Shown here in pieces: positions 12,104 through 15,910 of a stretch of 15,910 nt of DNA (positions within the stretch are counted from its first letter, which is position 1; each line of letters begins with the position of its first letter). A program made the position numbers and the translations under genes. The notes beneath the pieces were generated by a model. The model was not told the origin of the DNA. It did not search any database and saw nothing but the letters and a program-made list of their open reading frames with translations. The DNA comes from Sulfurimonas sp. GTDB lineage: Bacteria; Campylobacterota; Campylobacteria; Campylobacterales; Sulfurimonadaceae. Where the stretch lies: assembly GCA_027063215.1 (NCBI GenBank), contig JAMOSE010000050.1:1-15910 (forward strand), in the 5' to 3' direction.

Positions 12104-14950
12104 TTAGCTTTTATGTACAAATCTGCTTATAAGATCTTCAAAAGAAAGTGGCTTGGCAAAGAGATAACCTTGTCCTAGATCACAATGAACAGAAGATAAA
12201 AATTTCTCTTGTTCCACTGTTTCTATACCTTCTGCAACTATGCTATATCCAAGTGTTTTAGAGAGTGCCACAATAGCTTCAATAACGATATTATCAGAAC
12301 TTCCTTCTTTAATATCATCAACAAAGGATTTGTCAATTTTAATGGTATGTATAGGGAGATGCTTGAGATACGACATGGAGGAGTATCCTGTCCCAAAATC
12401 ATCTATAGAAATTTTAAAACCATTCTCTTTAAACTTTTTGAGTAGTTTGATATTCTCACTTGTCTGTTCCATTAAAAAGCGTTCTGTTATTTCTATTTCT
12501 ATTTCTTGTGGTGTAAGATTATATTTTTTTACTATGGATAAAAAACGATTTAAAAGTTCTGGTTCTCTAAATTGAATACTTGAAACATTTATAGCAATCT
12601 GATGAAGAAAAAGATTGTTTTTTTTCATTTTTTGAAATGCTTTACAAGATTCTTCAAAAATAAAATATCCAAGAGGTATAATTATCCCGTTGTCTTCAGC
12701 AATAGAAATAAATTTATCTGGAGGAATGAACCCAAGTTGCTCATTTTCCCATCGAACAAGCGCCTCAACTGCAACAATCTTTTTTGTTTGGAGTGAATAC
12801 TGTGGTTGAAAAACCATATAAATTTCATTTTTTTCAATGGCATTATGGAGTGCCATATCTATAGCTAGTTTCTTTTCAACTTGTTGAGAAAGTTCTTGTG
12901 TGTAATATTTAAAGTTGTTTTTCCCCATATCTTTTGCTAAATACATTGCACTGTCTGCATGTTTTATTAAAGTATTGGCATCTTCTCCATTTTCAGGATA
13001 GATAGCTATACCGATACTTGCCGTGCTAACAAGATGGTGAGAGTGTATATGCATTGGCTCTTTAAGTGCATTTATAATACTTGTAGCTACAATGGCAGCC
13101 TCTTTTGCTGAAGAGAGATTCTCTAAAATAACTACAAACTCATCACCACCCCACCTTGAGATAAAATCACTGTTACGTAAAGTATTTTTGAGACGTTGTG
13201 CTATTATAATAAGTACTTCATCACCTATATCATGTCCTAATGTGTCATTGATAATTTTAAATCTGTCCAGATCAATAAATAAAATAGCAAGCATATTTGT
13301 ATTGCGTTTTGCAAGCAAGAGTGCATGTGCGAGATACTCTTCAAAATTTACACGATTATACAAACCAGTGAGTGAATCATGATAAGCAAGATAATCTACC
13401 TTTGCCTGAGAATTTTCTAATTCGCGTAGATCTGTCTGTATCGCTGTGTAGTTGATAGTTTTTCCAAATTGATCAGAAACCTTTTTAATAGTTACCCATA
13501 CAGGAATAAGCTCTCCATTTTTTGCTTTGTTTATGATTTTCCCACGCCATAGATTATTTTGGATGATTTGATTCCACATATCTTGGTAAAAAGTATGATC
13601 TTGTATTCCTGAATGTAAAAAGCTAAGATTTTTTCCTTTTATATCATCAAGTGTATAACCATAAATATTTGTAAAAGCAGTGTTAATTGAAGTTACTTTA
13701 CCATGCTCATCAGCAATAATTATAGCTTCTTCCGTGTTTTCAAAAACACTTGCAGCCTGTGCAAGTTTTATATTCTGTTCGACATATTTTGTAATATCAA
13801 GTTTGATGGCAAGATAGTTGATAAGTTTGTTATTTAGAAATACCGGAACGATAGAAGCTTTTTCATAAAAAAGTGTGCCATCTTTACGTTTGTTGATAAA
13901 TTCACCCTCCCATTTTTCTCCTCTGTTGAGCTTCTCATTCATAGAGTGATAAAAAGATTCATCATGTTGATCTGATTTTAAGATTCGAGGATTTTGACCA
14001 AGTACTTCTTTTTCAGTGTATCCTGTTGTCTTTTCAAAAACATCATTAACAAACGTAATTGCTCTATCGGGGTTGGTAATAACGACTGTATTATCACTGT
14101 GCTGCATTGCATATTTAAAAGCAAGTAGCTCTTTTTTATCTTTTAAAGAACGAATATGTGTAATAATGAGAACAAGAAGGAGTATGATTGTAGAGATAAA
14201 GAAAAGAAGTGTTATCAGTTTTTGAAGAAAAAGATCTCTTTTGTATATAGAATTTAGCTCTTTGTTGAGTGCGATAATAGTCTCATGAAGTTTTGAGTTG
14301 CGAATAGTAAAAGAAGTCTTCTTTAAACTTGAGAGTGTATCAAGCATTACCATGGACTGATGATAAAAATTTTTAAGAAAAATGTGTTTTTGGATTTTAT
14401 TAAGCGTTTGAAGGTTTTTTAAGATATATTTTTTATCTATGTAGTCGTTCATTGTATAACGTAAAAGATAAAAAAGGGTCTCATTTATAAGATTTTTTGC
14501 CTGAAATGAGATGTCTTTTGTTTCTGAGATAGTGTTTTGTAGATCAAAAAGAAAGTGCGAATTACTGATCAATGATGCATTTAGAGATTTGAAATACTCT
14601 ATATTTTCGGTTTTACTTGCAAAATATTCTTTGAGTTTTTTGAGATTTTTTTGAACAGCTGGATTGTCTGGATAGCTAAGCTGAAGATTTGTCTCTAGAA
14701 GTTCTAAAGTTTTTCTGAATTGTTTAATACTATAATTGATTTTGTCATAATTACTAAATTGATTTAAAGATATAGAAAAATCATTAAACTCTTTATCTAA
14801 AAGTTCTAAAGTTACAATCTTTTCATGATTCTGAGTATAATTTTGAATAGATTTTTCAACATAGTATAGATAAAAAAATAAAGAGATTAAAAGTGTGATA
14901 AAAAGAGTAAGCAAGATACTGATAATATCAATTCTATTGTTACTTTGCAT
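12104..14950 (-). CDS. Membrane sensor with two PAS domains, GGDEF and EAL (cyclic di-GMP turnover)
   Basis: A 948-residue sensor that could both make and break down cyclic di-GMP. Membrane helices at about 9-30 and 244-266 flank an all-helical periplasmic domain; YFKSLNASLISNSHF (119-133) resembles the DAHL family of sensors. PAS domains follow at about 278-388 and 398-508. The GGDEF motif is intact at 601-605, with an RxxD inhibitory site (RNSD, 592-595) at the normal spacing. The EAL domain has EAL (729-731), ITERF (821-825), DDFGTGYSS (850-858), KIDKSFV (871-877) and AEGIE (906-910), so its catalytic residues appear present. The ATG is 3 bp after the stop of the cytochrome c peroxidase gene, which suggests one transcript. 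Which activity dominates cannot be told from sequence. Confidence 0.93.
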   Translation of the reverse strand: MQSNNRIDIISILLTLFITLLISLFFYLYYVEKSIQNYTQNHEKIVTLELLDKEFNDFSISLNQFSNYDKINYSIKQFRKTLELLETNLQLSYPDNPAVQKNLKKLKEYFASKTENIEYFKSLNASLISNSHFLFDLQNTISETKDISFQAKNLINETLFYLLRYTMNDYIDKKYILKNLQTLNKIQKHIFLKNFYHQSMVMLDTLSSLKKTSFTIRNSKLHETIIALNKELNSIYKRDLFLQKLITLLFFISTIILLLVLIITHIRSLKDKKELLAFKYAMQHSDNTVVITNPDRAITFVNDVFEKTTGYTEKEVLGQNPRILKSDQHDESFYHSMNEKLNRGEKWEGEFINKRKDGTLFYEKASIVPVFLNNKLINYLAIKLDITKYVEQNIKLAQAASVFENTEEAIIIADEHGKVTSINTAFTNIYGYTLDDIKGKNLSFLHSGIQDHTFYQDMWNQIIQNNLWRGKIINKAKNGELIPVWVTIKKVSDQFGKTINYTAIQTDLRELENSQAKVDYLAYHDSLTGLYNRVNFEEYLAHALLLAKRNTNMLAILFIDLDRFKIINDTLGHDIGDEVLIIIAQRLKNTLRNSDFISRWGGDEFVVILENLSSAKEAAIVATSIINALKEPMHIHSHHLVSTASIGIAIYPENGEDANTLIKHADSAMYLAKDMGKNNFKYYTQELSQQVEKKLAIDMALHNAIEKNEIYMVFQPQYSLQTKKIVAVEALVRWENEQLGFIPPDKFISIAEDNGIIIPLGYFIFEESCKAFQKMKKNNLFLHQIAINVSSIQFREPELLNRFLSIVKKYNLTPQEIEIEITERFLMEQTSENIKLLKKFKENGFKISIDDFGTGYSSMSYLKHLPIHTIKIDKSFVDDIKEGSSDNIVIEAIVALSKTLGYSIVAEGIETVEQEKFLSSVHCDLGQGYLFAKPLSFEDLISRFVHKS

Positions 14951-14953
14951 TAT

Positions 14954-15874
14954 TTAATTTCTTAATTTCTTTGGCAATTCGCCATTTAAAGCGTTTAAAA
15001 AGGCCACTATTTTATCAATATCCTGAGGAGTGATTTTTCTGCCAAGTTGATATTTTGTCATGGTTAAGACAGCGAGGCGAAGATCAAATGTACGTCCATC
15101 ATGAAAATATGGTGCAGTTTGTGCAATATTTCTTAATGTAGGTACTTTAAAATAGTACTTATCTCTTTTTTTATGCGTAACATTGTATCTCCCCAAGTTA
15201 GAAGTGTTTGCATCTTCAAAAATACCAAATTTATTGTACATATTTCCACCAATATTTATTCCGTGATGACAGCTAATACAGCCTTTTGATTTGAAGAGTT
15301 CATAGCCCTCTTTTTGTTTTTGTGTAATTGCATTTTTATGACCTTTCAGATAAAGATCAAAAGGGGAATTGGGTGTAATGAGTGTTTTTTCATACTCTGC
15401 TATTGCATCGGCAATATTCTCTTTTGTAATTCCATCTTTATATATTTTTTTGAATTTTATGGCATAAGATGTTTTTTTAAGCATAGGGATAAGATTTTTA
15501 AAGCTATGTCCCATCTCTTTTGGATTTTCAATTGGTCCCATAGCTTGTTCTTTCAAATCGTTTGCTCTACCATCCCAAAATTGTTTAAAGTTAAATACGG
15601 CATTATAAACAGTAGGTGCATTTATAGGTCCCTCTTGCCCTTTAATGCCAAAAGAATGGCGTAAATTGTCATCACCACCTTCTTGGAGATTATGACAGCT
15701 AGCACAACTCACTGTATTATCTTTAGAAAGGCGAGTATCAAAGAAAAGTTCTTCACCTAGTGCTACTTTTTGAGGATCCACCTTTACATATTCAGGGATA
15801 GGCTCTATAGGTTCATGCGCACAAAGAAGCGTTGTTATAAATAAAAAGAATAATATAAAAAAATGTTTTATCAT
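14954..15874 (-). CDS. Periplasmic di-haem cytochrome c peroxidase
   Basis: A protein of about 306 residues (from the ATG at 15874) with two CXXCH haem sites: CASCH and CISCH, about 142 residues apart, at residues 57-61 and 199-203. The first lies in ALGEELFFDTRLSKDNTVSC, the usual start of the CcpA/MauG family; QFWDGRANDLKEQAMGPIENP and KVPTLRNIAQTAPYFHDGRT are further hallmarks, and Met in LTMTKYQLG is the likely haem ligand of the electron-accepting site. These enzymes reduce hydrogen peroxide in the periplasm using cytochrome c electrons. The first residues MIKHFFILFFLFITTLLCA form a signal peptide. An upstream in-frame ATG at 15889 is less likely because a TATAAT box (15881-15886) overlaps the codons after it. 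No ribosome-binding site is seen before either ATG. A PAS-GGDEF-EAL gene follows after 3 bp. Confidence 0.93.
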   Translation of the reverse strand: MIKHFFILFFLFITTLLCAHEPIEPIPEYVKVDPQKVALGEELFFDTRLSKDNTVSCASCHNLQEGGDDNLRHSFGIKGQEGPINAPTVYNAVFNFKQFWDGRANDLKEQAMGPIENPKEMGHSFKNLIPMLKKTSYAIKFKKIYKDGITKENIADAIAEYEKTLITPNSPFDLYLKGHKNAITQKQKEGYELFKSKGCISCHHGINIGGNMYNKFGIFEDANTSNLGRYNVTHKKRDKYYFKVPTLRNIAQTAPYFHDGRTFDLRLAVLTMTKYQLGRKITPQDIDKIVAFLNALNGELPKKLRN

Positions 15875-15880
15875 GTATGT

Positions 15881-15886
15881 ATTATA
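15881..15886 (-). promoter_or_regulatory. -10 box (TATAAT) for the peroxidase operon
   Basis: The minus strand reads TGTATAATACATACATG. Six bases separate TATAAT from the ATG at 15874, the same geometry as at 936 and 11310. A weaker TAGAAT further upstream (near 15895-15900) is an alternative that would permit the ATG at 15889. Confidence 0.5.
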
Positions 15887-15910
15887 CATAAATTATTCTA
15901 GTTTATGACT

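Noticed and set aside
12240..12575. Plus-strand open frames opposite the EAL domain (also 13092-13382 and 15314-15664)
   Set aside because: They mirror conserved coding sequence on the other strand and lack promoters, ribosome-binding sites and motifs.
14954..15874. Lipoprotein signal in the cytochrome c peroxidase
   Set aside because: A cysteine follows the hydrophobic stretch (TTLLCA), but the lipobox needs a small residue before Cys and here it is Leu.

Overview
This AT-rich 15.9 kb window reads as chromosome of a Campylobacterota (Epsilonproteobacteria) bacterium, probably close to Sulfurimonas. The grounds are the codon and base usage, -10 boxes close to TATAAT without a clear -35 box, rpmI-rplT standing apart from infC, a di-haem cytochrome c peroxidase and a large PAS-GGDEF-EAL protein. 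The genus is inferred from protein character, not from a database match.

Layout. (1) Positions 1-936, minus strand: a nucleoside phosphorylase-like gene overlaps by 4 bp a glycoside hydrolase family 3 (NagZ-like) gene with a signal peptide, which runs off the left edge. (2) 983-1086, plus strand: the small bacterial SRP RNA (4.5S, ffs) with its own perfect -10 box. (3) 1189-11077, plus strand: one compact twelve-gene type II secretion (Gsp) operon in the order G, H-like, F, K, L, M, N, C, D, E, I, J. Neighbours overlap or lie within 3 bp. It holds the secretin, ATPase, platform, inner-membrane assembly proteins and five pseudopilins. Prepilin peptidase (GspO) and pilotin are absent here. (4) 11074-11310, minus strand: a small hypothetical protein whose stop codon overlaps that of gspJ. 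(5) 11384-12050, plus strand: rpmI and rplT, separated by a 112 bp spacer that can fold into several stems and may be an autoregulatory site. (6) 12052-12077: a strong inverted repeat between convergent genes. (7) 12104-15874, minus strand: a di-haem cytochrome c peroxidase followed 3 bp later by a membrane PAS-PAS-GGDEF-EAL protein, a likely two-gene operon that may link periplasmic redox chemistry to cyclic di-GMP.

The Gsp genes together build the envelope-spanning secretion machine. GspE powers assembly of the G/H/I/J/K pseudopilus on GspF, GspL/M/C connect the platform to the secretin, and GspD is the outer-membrane exit. Every recognisable pseudopilin has alanine rather than glycine just before the predicted cleavage site.

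The most unexpected pattern concerns three minus-strand genes (starting at 936, 11310 and 15874). Each has a -10 box exactly six bases before its ATG, the spacing that also places the predicted 5' end of the SRP RNA. This predicts leaderless transcripts. No clearly new defence, mobile or biosynthetic system is visible, and there are no CRISPR arrays, insertion sequences or tRNA genes.
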